Assembly: GCA_004555175.1 (NCBI GenBank)
Contig: SFJE01000022.1
Location: 1 to 34,557, forward strand
Direction of reading: 5' to 3'
DNA length: 34,557 nt
Source of the DNA: Lentisphaeraceae bacterium
Lineage (GTDB): Bacteria > Verrucomicrobiota > Kiritimatiellia > RFP12 > DVOR01
The notes beneath the pieces are model-generated. The model saw only the letters and a program-made list of their open reading frames with translations, had not been told where the DNA came from and did not search any database. Within the stretch, counting starts at the first letter, position 1. Each line of letters begins with the position of its first letter. Shown one piece after another: positions 19,701 through 28,240 of the stretch. Position numbers and translations under genes: made by a program.

Positions 19701-21892
19701 TGCAGCTGAATGGCGAGTTCTATCAGCTCGCCTTCCACTCCAACCGCTTCACCGACGAACTTATCGAGGATTACTACGGCTTCGGCGAGGACGATGGATC
19801 GGTCGGCTACGGCTACAAGAATGTCGGCCCCTTCACTAGCGCAAATAATGCCACGGCCATTGAGAAGAAGACCCCCGATGACGGTAACGAGAAAGACCTC
19901 TCCGTGCTACAGGCCTTTACCGCCACCCTGCCCACTGCCACCGTCACCGAGGCCACCCAGGCCCAGGCCACCCGGCGTGTGGTCGAGGCCTTCGACCTCC
20001 CCGCGTGGGTCAACTACCTCGCCGCCGCCCGCATCACCCAGGAGTGCGACGATGTCTGGGCCAACCTCTCGGCCTACTACGACAACCTTCACACTGACAC
20101 CTGGATGCCGCTGGCCTACGACCTCAACCTCTCCTTCGGCCAGTGGTTCTACAACGATGATCCCGCCTCCGGACGCATCGGCCTGCGCGTGACCGACGAC
20201 GCCTTCAAGAGTCACCCCCTCTACGGCGGCTACAAGATCCGCGCCCATAGGAAGAATGGCTCCGAGGTGGGGGCTGCTAATCAGGCCCTCGAGGCCCTCT
20301 TCCAGAACCCCAAGTTCCGCCGCCTCTACCTCCGCCGCCTGCGTACCCTGATGGATGGCTACCTCAAGGCCCCCGAAACCGCGCAGGAGGCGACGCCCCT
20401 CTGGCAGCAGGCCCTCGTCTACAAGGCCGCCATCGCCCACTTGGAGGCGCTCGATCGCACCAAGTGGAACTACGCCAACCATGCCACCGGCACCGCCATC
20501 TGGGTCTGGTCCAGCGCCCTCTCGCTCGACGAGGGCTTCACTGACCTCTGGGAGAACTACTTTGTCCCGCGCCGCACGCACCTCTACGAAACCCATGCGC
20601 TCGGCAGCACCACCCTGTCCGAGGGCTATGGCGCGGAATGCGCCGCCGGCATCCCCGCCGCCCAGTCGGCCATCGCCGACCTCGCGCCGAACTTCGCCTT
20701 CGCCAACGCCCGCAGCACCGATGGCTCCGAGGCAGGCTTCGCCGCCGCCGAGGGCGTTCTCACCCTCACCAACAACAACGATGAGGCTGTCGACCTGAGC
20801 GGCTGGACGCTCTCTGGCGCTGTGACTTGGGAGCTCCCTGCCGGCACCGTTGTCGACGCGAACGACTCGCTCACCATCGTGGCCGACCGTAAGACCTATG
20901 TGGCCGCGCTGAGCGCCGAGGAGAAGGCTGCCGCGCCCATCATCCTTGGTAACGCGCCCTTCTCCACCGCCGCGCTCGACCTCACCCTCACCGCCGCCGA
21001 CGGCACCTCCGTCTGCTCGGTCTCCTGGGCCCCGCCCACCGCCGAAAAGCTGTACCTGCGCGTGGTCGAGGTCTACGCCAAGACCGCCGACGCGGGCGGC
21101 GATGGGGCCGAGTACATCCTCCTCAAGAACACCTCCGAGCGCGAGACCCTCGCCCTGGAGGGCATTCGCCTGACGGCCCAAAAGCGTGAGCATGGTAGCA
21201 CGCCCAAGGTCGACATCACCCTCCCCGCCGGCACCCTCGCCCCTGGCGCCACCTGCCGCTTAGCGAAGGCCGACTTCGCCTCCGCCGGCTGGGAGAAGCT
21301 GACCAATGGCAAGGTGGATATGTTCCTTTACGACAGCGTTGGCGCGCTCATCCAGTCCATCGGCTTCAAATCCTCGGGCTCGGGCGCGGCCGACGGCGAC
21401 GGTGCTTCGCTCGTGACCGAGAAGACCGACACCACCTTGGTCGATGACGACTGGACCTCCAGCTTTGAGCTCCCGACTGCCGAGGGCACCACCGCCACCG
21501 AAGTGACCGCCGCCATTGCCACCACTCCGGCCATCGGCTCCTGGCTCGCTGGGCTCGATGCCGAAGGCCAGAACGCCCTCGCCGCCTTCACTGGTTCGGC
21601 CGAGGACCTCACTACCTGCTACCTCGTCAATCTCCCGCCCCAGGCCGCCCCCGAGGTCGCAATCGCCGTCACCGCCATCTCCTTCGACGAGGCCGGTAAC
21701 CTCTGCGTCTCGGGCGCGCTGGAGGTTAACGGCAGCGCGTATGAGGGCCGCGTTAATGGCGCCCTTCTCCTCGAAACCTTTGAGGCGATTGGCGGCGAGC
21801 CCACGGAGCACGCGCTAGATTTGCACGCCTTCCCCATCAACCTAAGCACCCTGCCCGCCGGCGCGCGCTTCTTCCGCCTGAAGCTCCGCTGA
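16712..21892 (+). CDS. giant secreted protein with lamin-tail, LamG and CotH domains
   Basis: A 1726-aa exported protein. A signal peptide (1-19, ending WAMGQ) is followed by a lamin-tail domain (about 20-150, LRITEICPRP...WIELTN), two LamG/concanavalin-like domains (about 227-407 and 430-603), a beta-rich linker, a CotH kinase-like domain (about 870-1290), then two more lamin-tail-like domains (about 1327-1447 and 1447-1570) and a small beta-rich tail. CotH proteins are protein-kinase-like enzymes; here the usual acidic D-x-D motif reads YDLNLSFG, with Asn1139 in place of the second Asp, so activity is uncertain. ATG 16712 was chosen over the frame's far upstream start because it gives a signal peptide, has AAGGGAG upstream and lies after the promoter. 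Such proteins are common and multiplied in Verrucomicrobia, Lentisphaerae and Planctomycetes; a cell-surface or matrix role is inferred. Confidence 0.85.
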   Translation: MKQVIVLMSFLFVGGWAMGQLRITEICPRPTEADANGKESGWIELTNTSETESVNLKDYALIRFNRGNKDSSKKRLALLSQVVDPGKRVVVYTSEAYANFKDIGGSGKVETFGELMVYPNKVNPKKYPTVRLYKGSEIVDTFEVPVDLADGKSFAPGKIRQVLLDEATPYNYRLSGEEAWQTGSGHLAVVADRELVPVPDALALTLTPDSETFAEGLVVAGGVARTAWDLSSNTGKNFGLTAPAETLASAPEAYTVAFWFKAEKTGSTGDQNARVLFDYRPSKNTSDYSGVIVVLTGEGQLVVQPRDSAKKAATFQSDTTADYGDGAWHHVILSIGRKQGDRLRLWADGEKCVDATLSFNIPLRTDVPLCFGRAYDSTAWGLFNGALSDLRLYPRALEAAEATALFGEDGAAREITGALTKAEAITEADGLYTFPDSLANATSAQLYSAAAAPTLARTGETVDLWFKPSSLPLSEDKPIALVDARSGNNSADGFVLVVDDTGALKIERKGTQQEWIDLGLTLEVEAWVHLTLAYDAQSGECTCYRNGVAVGTFSSVNSYTPPAGNHYFGSSRDSYWSAFKGQLAAPRIFSGVLCAEEVARLHNASPLAAVVGKVFSQGLVEGAQTLLPVGALTPVEAQTGFMLSELAATGQLTVTAEAVGGTLAVTLDGAPIEVGTAIKAPAAGEHTLAWVLTPTEGGSYATAKLAAQVVFDSPSTSRAILSNPTPGEENDLTGSVSYGPNIGPAVGSGSKGTGVTAASPAAPGADYAVAYEIHPLSADAGNAIAAVTLLYRVDFGEVQEAEMAYNEATGLWEGTIPAAALPEAGHLLRYAARITDGDGNRWRSPSFCNPDDGYEWFGTIVKGETTTDEKLQTFHLFADSTALANMDKQYDAVSGSLPLGARVGIFDEQTNTYYDNVRIDLRGNTSAGFNKKSHGLRFNKCQPLTCTNPFDGEEIEEIRKTSFIAEYCDPTYIRQALSFWLLRQAGNLTPFDYPVRLQLNGEFYQLAFHSNRFTDELIEDYYGFGEDDGSVGYGYKNVGPFTSANNATAIEKKTPDDGNEKDLSVLQAFTATLPTATVTEATQAQATRRVVEAFDLPAWVNYLAAARITQECDDVWANLSAYYDNLHTDTWMPLAYDLNLSFGQWFYNDDPASGRIGLRVTDDAFKSHPLYGGYKIRAHRKNGSEVGAANQALEALFQNPKFRRLYLRRLRTLMDGYLKAPETAQEATPLWQQALVYKAAIAHLEALDRTKWNYANHATGTAIWVWSSALSLDEGFTDLWENYFVPRRTHLYETHALGSTTLSEGYGAECAAGIPAAQSAIADLAPNFAFANARSTDGSEAGFAAAEGVLTLTNNNDEAVDLSGWTLSGAVTWELPAGTVVDANDSLTIVADRKTYVAALSAEEKAAAPIILGNAPFSTAALDLTLTAADGTSVCSVSWAPPTAEKLYLRVVEVYAKTADAGGDGAEYILLKNTSERETLALEGIRLTAQKREHGSTPKVDITLPAGTLAPGATCRLAKADFASAGWEKLTNGKVDMFLYDSVGALIQSIGFKSSGSGAADGDGASLVTEKTDTTLVDDDWTSSFELPTAEGTTATEVTAAIATTPAIGSWLAGLDAEGQNALAAFTGSAEDLTTCYLVNLPPQAAPEVAIAVTAISFDEAGNLCVSGALEVNGSAYEGRVNGALLLETFEAIGGEPTEHALDLHAFPINLSTLPAGARFFRLKLR

Positions 21893-21943
21893 GCGCCGTT
21901 TATCTGCGCGAACAGCAAAAGCGCTTCAGCGACAGCGTGCCAC

Positions 21944-21983
21944 GAAAAAAGTGCTTGCATTGGGGGAAGGGGTGTGCTACACT
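21944..21983 (+). promoter_or_regulatory. promoter of the tandem tRNA-Asp genes
   Basis: An A-rich stretch and the -35 occur in GAAAAAAGTGCTTGCATT (21944-21961), with TTGCAT at 21955-21960, a 17-bp spacer and TGC-TACACT (-10 at 21978-21983). The 18-bp block is identical at 32842-32859 before the 16S gene. Transcription would start near 21990, about 13 bases before the first tRNA. Confidence 0.8.
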
Positions 21984-22002
21984 GTGCGCACTTTCTTCAT
22001 CC

Positions 22003-22079
22003 GGGGAGGTAGCTCAATTGGTTAGAGCTCCGGACTGTCGATCCGGAGGTCGCGGGTTCGAGCCCCGTCCTTCCCGCCA
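22003..22079 (+). tRNA. tRNA-Asp (GTC), copy 1
   Basis: A 77-nt cloverleaf: acceptor GGGGAGG with CCTTCCC (one G-U), D stem GCTC/GAGC, anticodon stem CCGGA/TCCGG around CTGTCGA (anticodon GTC), T loop TTCGAGC, discriminator G and encoded CCA. Confidence 0.97.
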
Positions 22080-22107
22080 TTTTCAGGTTGAAGAGGGTCC
22101 TCTTTTC

Positions 22108-22184
22108 GGGGAGGTAGCTCAATTGGTTAGAGCTCCGGACTGTCGATCCGGAGGTCGCGGGTTCGAGCCCCGTCCTTCCCGCCA
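22108..22184 (+). tRNA. tRNA-Asp (GTC), copy 2
   Basis: All 77 bases are identical to the first copy, and the CCA end is encoded. A 28-nt spacer separates them with no promoter of its own, so both should come from one transcript and be separated by processing. Confidence 0.97.
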
Positions 22185-22216
22185 TTTTTGTGTGCTTTCA
22201 CACTCCTTTCGTGTTG

Positions 22217-22253
22217 AAACCGCGTGCCTCGTCTCCGGCACGCGGTTTTTTTT
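22217..22253 (+). terminator. terminator of the tRNA-Asp transcript
   Basis: AAACCGCGTGCC pairs perfectly with GGCACGCGGTTT (22237-22248) around an 8-nt loop, and a run of eight T residues follows. A strong Rho-independent terminator. Confidence 0.95.
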
Positions 22254-22297
22254 GTGTTGGGCGCAGAAAGTTCTTCTCCCTAGGCGGTAGACTTTGC

Positions 22298-22303
22298 TAT
22301 ACT
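22298..22303 (+). promoter_or_regulatory. metE promoter -10
   Basis: TTTGC-TATACT gives an extended -10 at 22298-22303; the -35 region (around 22275) is poor, which may mean an activator is needed. The leader of about 55 nt contains a small GCCGGATAGTCCGGC hairpin but no riboswitch that I can recognise. Confidence 0.65.
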
Positions 22304-22365
22304 GCGCGCACACTGTCAGGCCAGGGCCGGATAGTCCGGCAGCGCTTGAAGGAGGTAAAGCAAGT

Positions 22366-24639
22366 ATGAAGACATCGATTATTGGCTATCCGCGCATTGG
22401 TGCGAAGCGTGAGCTCAAGTTTGCAATTGAAAAGACCTTCAAGGGTGAGATGTCCGGCGAGATGTTGGAGCAGACGGCGCAGGAGCTGCGGGCGCGTCAC
22501 TGGCAGCAGGTGGCCGTTGCGGGCATCGATTGCATTCCTTCAGGCGACTTCTCATTCTACGACACCTTCCTGGACGCGGCCGCGCTCTTCAACTGCGTGC
22601 CTGCGCGCTACCGGGCCTTGGGGCTGGGCGAGCAGGAGACCTACTTCGCGATGGCTCGCGGTTATCAGGGTCCGGCCGGCGATGTGCATGCCCTGGCGAT
22701 GAAGAAGTGGTTTAACACCAACTATCACTACTTGGTGCCGGAGATTGAGGACGGCACGGAGATCCGCCTGGCCGGCGAGAAGCCCTTTGCGCACTACGCC
22801 GAGGCCAAGGCCCTGGGGCTTGAGACCCGCCCCGTGCTGCCCGGTCCCTATACCTTCCTCAAGCTCGCGCGCTTTACGGGCACGAAGACGGCGGCAGACT
22901 TCGCCGAGCCGTTGCTCGCGGCCTACATCGAGCTGATTGCGCGCTTTGCCGCCGCCGGCGTGCAGTGGCTGCAGCTTGATGAGCCGTGCCTGGTGCAGGA
23001 TACCTCCGCCGAGGAGCTGGCGCGCTTCGAGGCGCTCTACTCCAAACTCCTGGCCCAGAAGGGCGCAGTGAAGGTGCTCGTGCAGACCTACTTTGGCGAT
23101 GTGCGCGATGCCTACGCCACGCTCTGCGCGCTGCCCTTTGATGCGATTGGCCTGGATTTCGTGGAGGGCCGCAAGACCCTCGAGCTCGTGACCACCCAGG
23201 GCTTCCCGAAGGAGAAGCTCCTCGTGGCCGGCCTGGTGAACGGCAAGAACATCTGGCGCGCGAACTACGCCAAGGTGCTCGATGTGCTCGAGGCCATTGC
23301 CCCGCACGCCGGGGAGGTCGTCCTCGGCACCTCCTGCTCGCTGCTGCATGTGCCCTACACCCTGGCCAACGAGCCGAAGCTCGACCCGGCCGAGAAGGCT
23401 TACCTTGCCTTCGCCGAGGAGAAGTTGGGCGAGCTGGCCGAGCTCAAGGCCATTCTCGAAGCGCCCGCGCCGCGCGAGGCCTCGGCCTACCGTGCCAATC
23501 AGGCCCTCTGGGGGGCCGTGCGTCCGAATAGCGCCGACCCGGCCGTCGGGGCGCGTCTGGCCAAGCTGACCGAGGCCGACTTCACCCGCCTGCCCGCCTT
23601 TGCCGAGCGCGCCGCCGTGCAGGCCAAGGCCCTCGCGCTGCCCAAGTTCCCCACCACCACCATCGGATCCTTCCCGCAGACCGCCGAAGTGCGTGCCAAC
23701 CGCGCCGCCTTCCGCAAGGGTACCAAGTCCGCCGCCGACTACGATGCCTTCAACAAGGCCGAGACCAAGCGCTGCATTGAGCTGCAGGAGCAGATCGGGC
23801 TGGACGTGCTGGTGCACGGCGAGTTCGAGCGCAACGACATGGTCGAGTTCTTCGGCGAGCACCTCTCCGGCTTCCGCTTCACCAGCAATGGCTGGGTGCA
23901 GAGCTACGGCACGCGCTGCGTCAAGCCGCCGGTCATCTGGGGCGACGTCTCGCGCCAGGAGCCGATGACCGTTGAGATGGCCGTCTACGCGCAGAGCCTC
24001 TCCACCAAGCCGGTCAAGGGGATGCTCACGGGCCCGGTCACCATCCTGAACTGGAGCTTCCCGCGCGAAGACATCACCATCCGCCAGAGCACCGAGCAGA
24101 TTGCCCTGGCTATCCGCGACGAGGTGCTCGACCTTGAGGCGCACGGCATTGCCATCATTCAGATTGACGAGGCGGCCCTGCGCGAGAAGCTGCCCCTGCG
24201 CAAGAGCGATTGGCACAGCGCCTACCTCGATTGGGCCATCCCCGCCTTCCGCCTGGTGCACAGCGGCGTCAAGCCCGAAACCCAGATTCACACGCACATG
24301 TGCTACTCGGAGTTCAACGACATTATCGCCGACATCGACGCGATGGATGCCGATGTTATCTCCTTCGAGGCCTCGCGCGCCGACCTGACTATCCTCGATG
24401 CCCTCGCCGCCGCAAACTTCCGCACCGCCGTCGGCCCGGGTGTCTACGATATTCACTCTCCGCGCGTCCCCTCCGAAGCCGAGATTCTCGGCCAGCTGCG
24501 TAAGATCCTCCAGAAGGTCGAGCCCGCCAAGCTTTGGGTCAATCCCGACTGCGGCCTGAAGACGCGCGGTTGGGCCGAGACCCTCCCCGCCCTCGAGAAT
24601 ATGGTGAAGGCCGCTCTTGCCCTGCGCACTGAGGCCTAA
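22366..24639 (+). CDS. metE: cobalamin-independent methionine synthase MetE
   Basis: A 757-aa enzyme that transfers the methyl group of 5-methyltetrahydrofolate (polyglutamate) to homocysteine, the last step of methionine synthesis. It opens with IIGYPRIGAKRELKFA, typical of the N-terminal barrel. The catalytic C-terminal barrel carries the zinc ligands His644 and Cys646 in HTHMCYSEFND, the Glu in SFEASR, and Cys729 in NPDCGLKTR. Length matches the family (about 755). The start ATG 22366 has GGAGGT nine bases upstream; the longer frame would begin before the promoter. The next gene, metF, makes its methyl donor; a terminator lies between them. Confidence 0.97.
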   Translation: MKTSIIGYPRIGAKRELKFAIEKTFKGEMSGEMLEQTAQELRARHWQQVAVAGIDCIPSGDFSFYDTFLDAAALFNCVPARYRALGLGEQETYFAMARGYQGPAGDVHALAMKKWFNTNYHYLVPEIEDGTEIRLAGEKPFAHYAEAKALGLETRPVLPGPYTFLKLARFTGTKTAADFAEPLLAAYIELIARFAAAGVQWLQLDEPCLVQDTSAEELARFEALYSKLLAQKGAVKVLVQTYFGDVRDAYATLCALPFDAIGLDFVEGRKTLELVTTQGFPKEKLLVAGLVNGKNIWRANYAKVLDVLEAIAPHAGEVVLGTSCSLLHVPYTLANEPKLDPAEKAYLAFAEEKLGELAELKAILEAPAPREASAYRANQALWGAVRPNSADPAVGARLAKLTEADFTRLPAFAERAAVQAKALALPKFPTTTIGSFPQTAEVRANRAAFRKGTKSAADYDAFNKAETKRCIELQEQIGLDVLVHGEFERNDMVEFFGEHLSGFRFTSNGWVQSYGTRCVKPPVIWGDVSRQEPMTVEMAVYAQSLSTKPVKGMLTGPVTILNWSFPREDITIRQSTEQIALAIRDEVLDLEAHGIAIIQIDEAALREKLPLRKSDWHSAYLDWAIPAFRLVHSGVKPETQIHTHMCYSEFNDIIADIDAMDADVISFEASRADLTILDALAAANFRTAVGPGVYDIHSPRVPSEAEILGQLRKILQKVEPAKLWVNPDCGLKTRGWAETLPALENMVKAALALRTEA

Positions 24640-24664
24640 GCCAACTCCCTAAGAGAGACGACAA

Positions 24665-24711
24665 GACGCTCATTGCGCACGGCCCAGCCGCGCAATGGGC
24701 GTCCTTTTTCA
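24665..24711 (+). terminator. terminator between metE and metF
   Basis: GACGCTCATTGCGC (24665-24678) pairs with GCGCAATGGGCGTC (24690-24703), 14 bp with one G-U, loop of 11 nt, followed by CTTTTTC. It should end or reduce transcription between the two methionine genes. No clear separate metF promoter was seen in the 33 bases left, so read-through probably feeds metF at a lower level. Confidence 0.85.
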
Positions 24712-24743
24712 TCCCCCGAACAAACGAAAGAAAGGCTCTCCCT

Positions 24744-25583
24744 ATGGCTCGCACCTTTTCCTTCGAAATCTTCCCGCCCAAGCGCAACGCGCCCATCGAA
24801 ACCATCTATCGCACCCTCGACGGCCTGCGCCTGCTCCACCCCGACTTCATCTCCGTCACCTACGGCGCCGGCGGCTCGCAGAACGCCGAAAACACTCTGA
24901 GCATCGTCCATAAGGTCCAGAACGAATACCATATTCCCGCCGTGGCCCACCTGCCCGGACTCCACCTCTCCAAGGCCGAGGTCGCCAAGATCCTTGAGGA
25001 CTTCGCCAAAGAGGGCGTGCACGACATCCTCGCCCTGCGCGGCGACCCGGTGGAGGGCGCCCCCCTCCCCGGCGACTTCCCCTACGCCGCCGACCTCATC
25101 CGCTTTATCAAGCAGATGGGCAACTTCCGCGTCACCGCCGCCTGCTACCCCGAGGTTCACCCCCAGGCCATCAGCGAAGCGGCCGATCTGCGCCACCTCA
25201 AGGAGAAGGTCGACGCCGGCGCCGAGCGCCTCATTACCCAGCTCTTCTTCGATAACGAGCGCTTCTACCGCTTCCGCGACATCACCGATGCCTTGGGCAT
25301 CGAGGTCCCCATCGAGGCCGGCATTATGCCCGTCACCAACAAGAAGCAAATCGAGCGGATGGTCGCCATCTGCCATGTCCAGCTGCCCAAGAAGTTCATC
25401 CGCCTGCTCGACCGCTTCGGCGACAACCCCGTGGCGATGCGCGACGCGGGCATCGCCTACGCCGTCAACCAGATTGTCGACCTCCTCATCGCTGGCGTCT
25501 CGGGTATCCACCTCTACACAATGAATAACCCCTACGTGGCCCAGGAGATCTACAACCGCGTGGTCACGTTGATTCGGAGCTGA
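24744..25583 (+). CDS. metF: 5,10-methylenetetrahydrofolate reductase MetF
   Basis: A 279-aa FAD enzyme that reduces 5,10-methylene-THF to 5-methyl-THF, the substrate of MetE. The catalytic Glu is in FSFEIFPPK, and further family motifs are FISVTYGAGGS, AHLPG, ILALRGDP, QLFFDNERFYRF and IEAGIMPV. The C-terminal sequence ends soon after GVSGIHLYTMN, as in bacterial single-domain forms. An AAAGG sequence eight bases upstream supports the ATG. It lies 104 bp after metE in the same direction. Confidence 0.96.
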   Translation: MARTFSFEIFPPKRNAPIETIYRTLDGLRLLHPDFISVTYGAGGSQNAENTLSIVHKVQNEYHIPAVAHLPGLHLSKAEVAKILEDFAKEGVHDILALRGDPVEGAPLPGDFPYAADLIRFIKQMGNFRVTAACYPEVHPQAISEAADLRHLKEKVDAGAERLITQLFFDNERFYRFRDITDALGIEVPIEAGIMPVTNKKQIERMVAICHVQLPKKFIRLLDRFGDNPVAMRDAGIAYAVNQIVDLLIAGVSGIHLYTMNNPYVAQEIYNRVVTLIRS

Positions 25584-25710
25584 GTTGACAGTTGACAGAT
25601 GACAGGGTGCGTTGAGCGCAGCACGCCCTAGCAATCGGCCCCCGAAGCACCTCGGGGGCCGATTTGTCGCGGTTTACCGCGCACTGTCGACTGTCTACTG
25701 TCGACTGACG
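25584..25710. repeat. palindromic intergenic element with TTGACAG/GTCGAC arms (copy 2)
   Basis: It fills the whole gap between the stop codons of metF and trpA. The left arm (25584-25605) is GTTGACAGTTGACAGATGACAG; in order to stay short only its TTGACAG words matter. The right arm (25682-25710) carries ACTGTCGACTGTCTACTGTC and another GTCGACTGACGAC. The core differs from copy 1 and contains a terminator. Confidence 0.8.
25633..25665. terminator. bidirectional terminator between metF and trpA
   Basis: AATCGGCCCCCGA pairs perfectly over 13 bp with TCGGGGGCCGATT around AGCACC, with short T runs on either strand. It lies at the meeting point of metF and the trp operon and should stop transcription from both sides. 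Confidence 0.85.
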
Positions 25711-25711
25711 A

Positions 25712-26485
25712 CTATCCTTTCAGGCGTTTCATAAAGTCAGCCAGGCCCACTGTGCCGCCCTCGGCCAGAGCGCGGACGGCCGCGGAGCCGACCACGATGC
25801 CCTGAGCGTGGCGGCCAATCTCGGCGGCGGTGGCCGCGTCGGAGATGCCAAAGCCGGCGGCGAGGGGGAGGGCGGTCACGCGGTGGAGGGCGGCCAGGCG
25901 GTCGGCCAACTCGGGCGGGAGGGCCTTGCGCTCACCGGTGATGCCACGCACGGTGATGACGTAGACGAAGCCGTCGCAACCCTCGATAATCTTGGCGGCG
26001 CGCTCGGGGGTGGTGGCCGGGGAGATGAGGGGAATCCAGGAGAGTCCGGCGGCGGTGACCAGCGGCTTGAACTCCTCCTGTTCCTCGTAGGGGACGTCGA
26101 CCACCAACAGCCCGTCGATGCCCGCCTTGGCGGCGTCGGCGCAGAGGCGCTCGGGGCCGTAGGCGAGCAGGGGGTTGAAGTAGGAGAAGAGCACCAGGCC
26201 TAGGGCCGGGTGGCGGGCGCGTAGCTCGGCGGCCAAGGCCAGGATGTCCGTCAGGTTCACGCCATCCTTGAGGGCCTGTTGGCTGGCGGCCTGGATGACT
26301 GCGCCGTCGGCAATGGGGTCGGAGAAGGGCACGCCCAACTCGAGGACGTCGGCTCCGCCGGCGACGAGGGTTTCCATGGCCTCGAGGGAGGCGGCCTTGG
26401 TGGGGAAGCCGCAGGGCATAAAGAGGACGCGCGCGGGGCGGCCCTGGGCGTTGGCGGCGGCAAAAGCTTGTTGAAGACGGTTCAT
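25712..26485 (-). CDS. trpA: tryptophan synthase alpha chain
   Basis: A 257-aa TIM-barrel subunit that cleaves indole-3-glycerol phosphate to indole and passes it to TrpB. Catalytic Glu49 and Asp60 are in ELGVPFSDPIADG, at the same numbers as in Salmonella. Several usually conserved spots differ: the start of the barrel reads LFMPCGFPTK instead of the common PY(I/L)TAGDP, Pro after ADG is Ala, and the loop GVTG is embedded as VRGITGER. The two catalytic acids are intact, so it should be active. AAAGGAG precedes the ATG. Last gene of the trp operon, ten bases after trpB. Confidence 0.95.
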   Translation of the reverse strand: MNRLQQAFAAANAQGRPARVLFMPCGFPTKAASLEAMETLVAGGADVLELGVPFSDPIADGAVIQAASQQALKDGVNLTDILALAAELRARHPALGLVLFSYFNPLLAYGPERLCADAAKAGIDGLLVVDVPYEEQEEFKPLVTAAGLSWIPLISPATTPERAAKIIEGCDGFVYVITVRGITGERKALPPELADRLAALHRVTALPLAAGFGISDAATAAEIGRHAQGIVVGSAAVRALAEGGTVGLADFMKRLKG

Positions 26486-26495
26486 AGGGGCTCCT

Positions 26496-27694
<1,199 letters not shown>

Positions 27695-27698
<4 letters not shown>

Positions 27699-28240
27699 GC
27701 TTTTGCCTTTCGGATGAAATCGTTCACTTTGTTGGGGTCCTTGATGCCGGCGCGGGCCTCCGTGCCGCTGGCGGTATCCACGCACCAAGGGCGAACCGCC
27801 GCCACGGCTTGGGCCACATTCTCGGGCCCTAGTCCGCCGGCGAGCACCACCCGCCGCCGCCGCGCGAAGCGCGCGGCCTTCGCCCAATCGCCCACCTGCC
27901 CCTGACCGGGCGCGGCATCGAGCACCACTGCGGCGCAACGGCCCGGGCGCGGCGTGGCCTGCCAGACCTCCACCCCTGCGCGGCGGAAGGTGCAGTGGTA
28001 GAGCTGTACCACATCCAACCGCCCCAGCCGCACGGCTCGGGCGATGGTGCGTGGCGTGGCGCGGACAAAGATGCCCACGCGCTTGCAGCGGGTTGGCACG
28101 CGCCCGAGCGCAGCGAGTTGCTCGGCGGAGACGAAGCGCTTGGAGCCGGGCGCGAGGATGATGCCGGCGTAGTCGGCCCCGGCGGTGGCTGCCAGGCGCA
28201 GGTCCTCGGGGGTGGTGATGCCGCAGATCTTGACCTTCAT
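27695..28240 (-). CDS. trpF: phosphoribosylanthranilate isomerase
   Basis: A 181-aa enzyme for the Amadori rearrangement of phosphoribosylanthranilate. Catalytic Cys6 in KICGIT and Asp108 in VVLDA are present, as are LAGGLGPENV and DTASGTEARAGIKD for phosphate binding. It is some 15-20 residues shorter than most TrpF, with trimmed loops and an Arg-rich stretch in the middle. It overlaps trpC at one end and trpB at the other, each by the four bases ATGA, so translation is coupled throughout. Confidence 0.94.

Noticed and set aside
22309..22365. Riboswitch before metE
   Set aside because: The leader is only about 55 nt and has no SAM, cobalamin or homocysteine riboswitch features that I can recognise.
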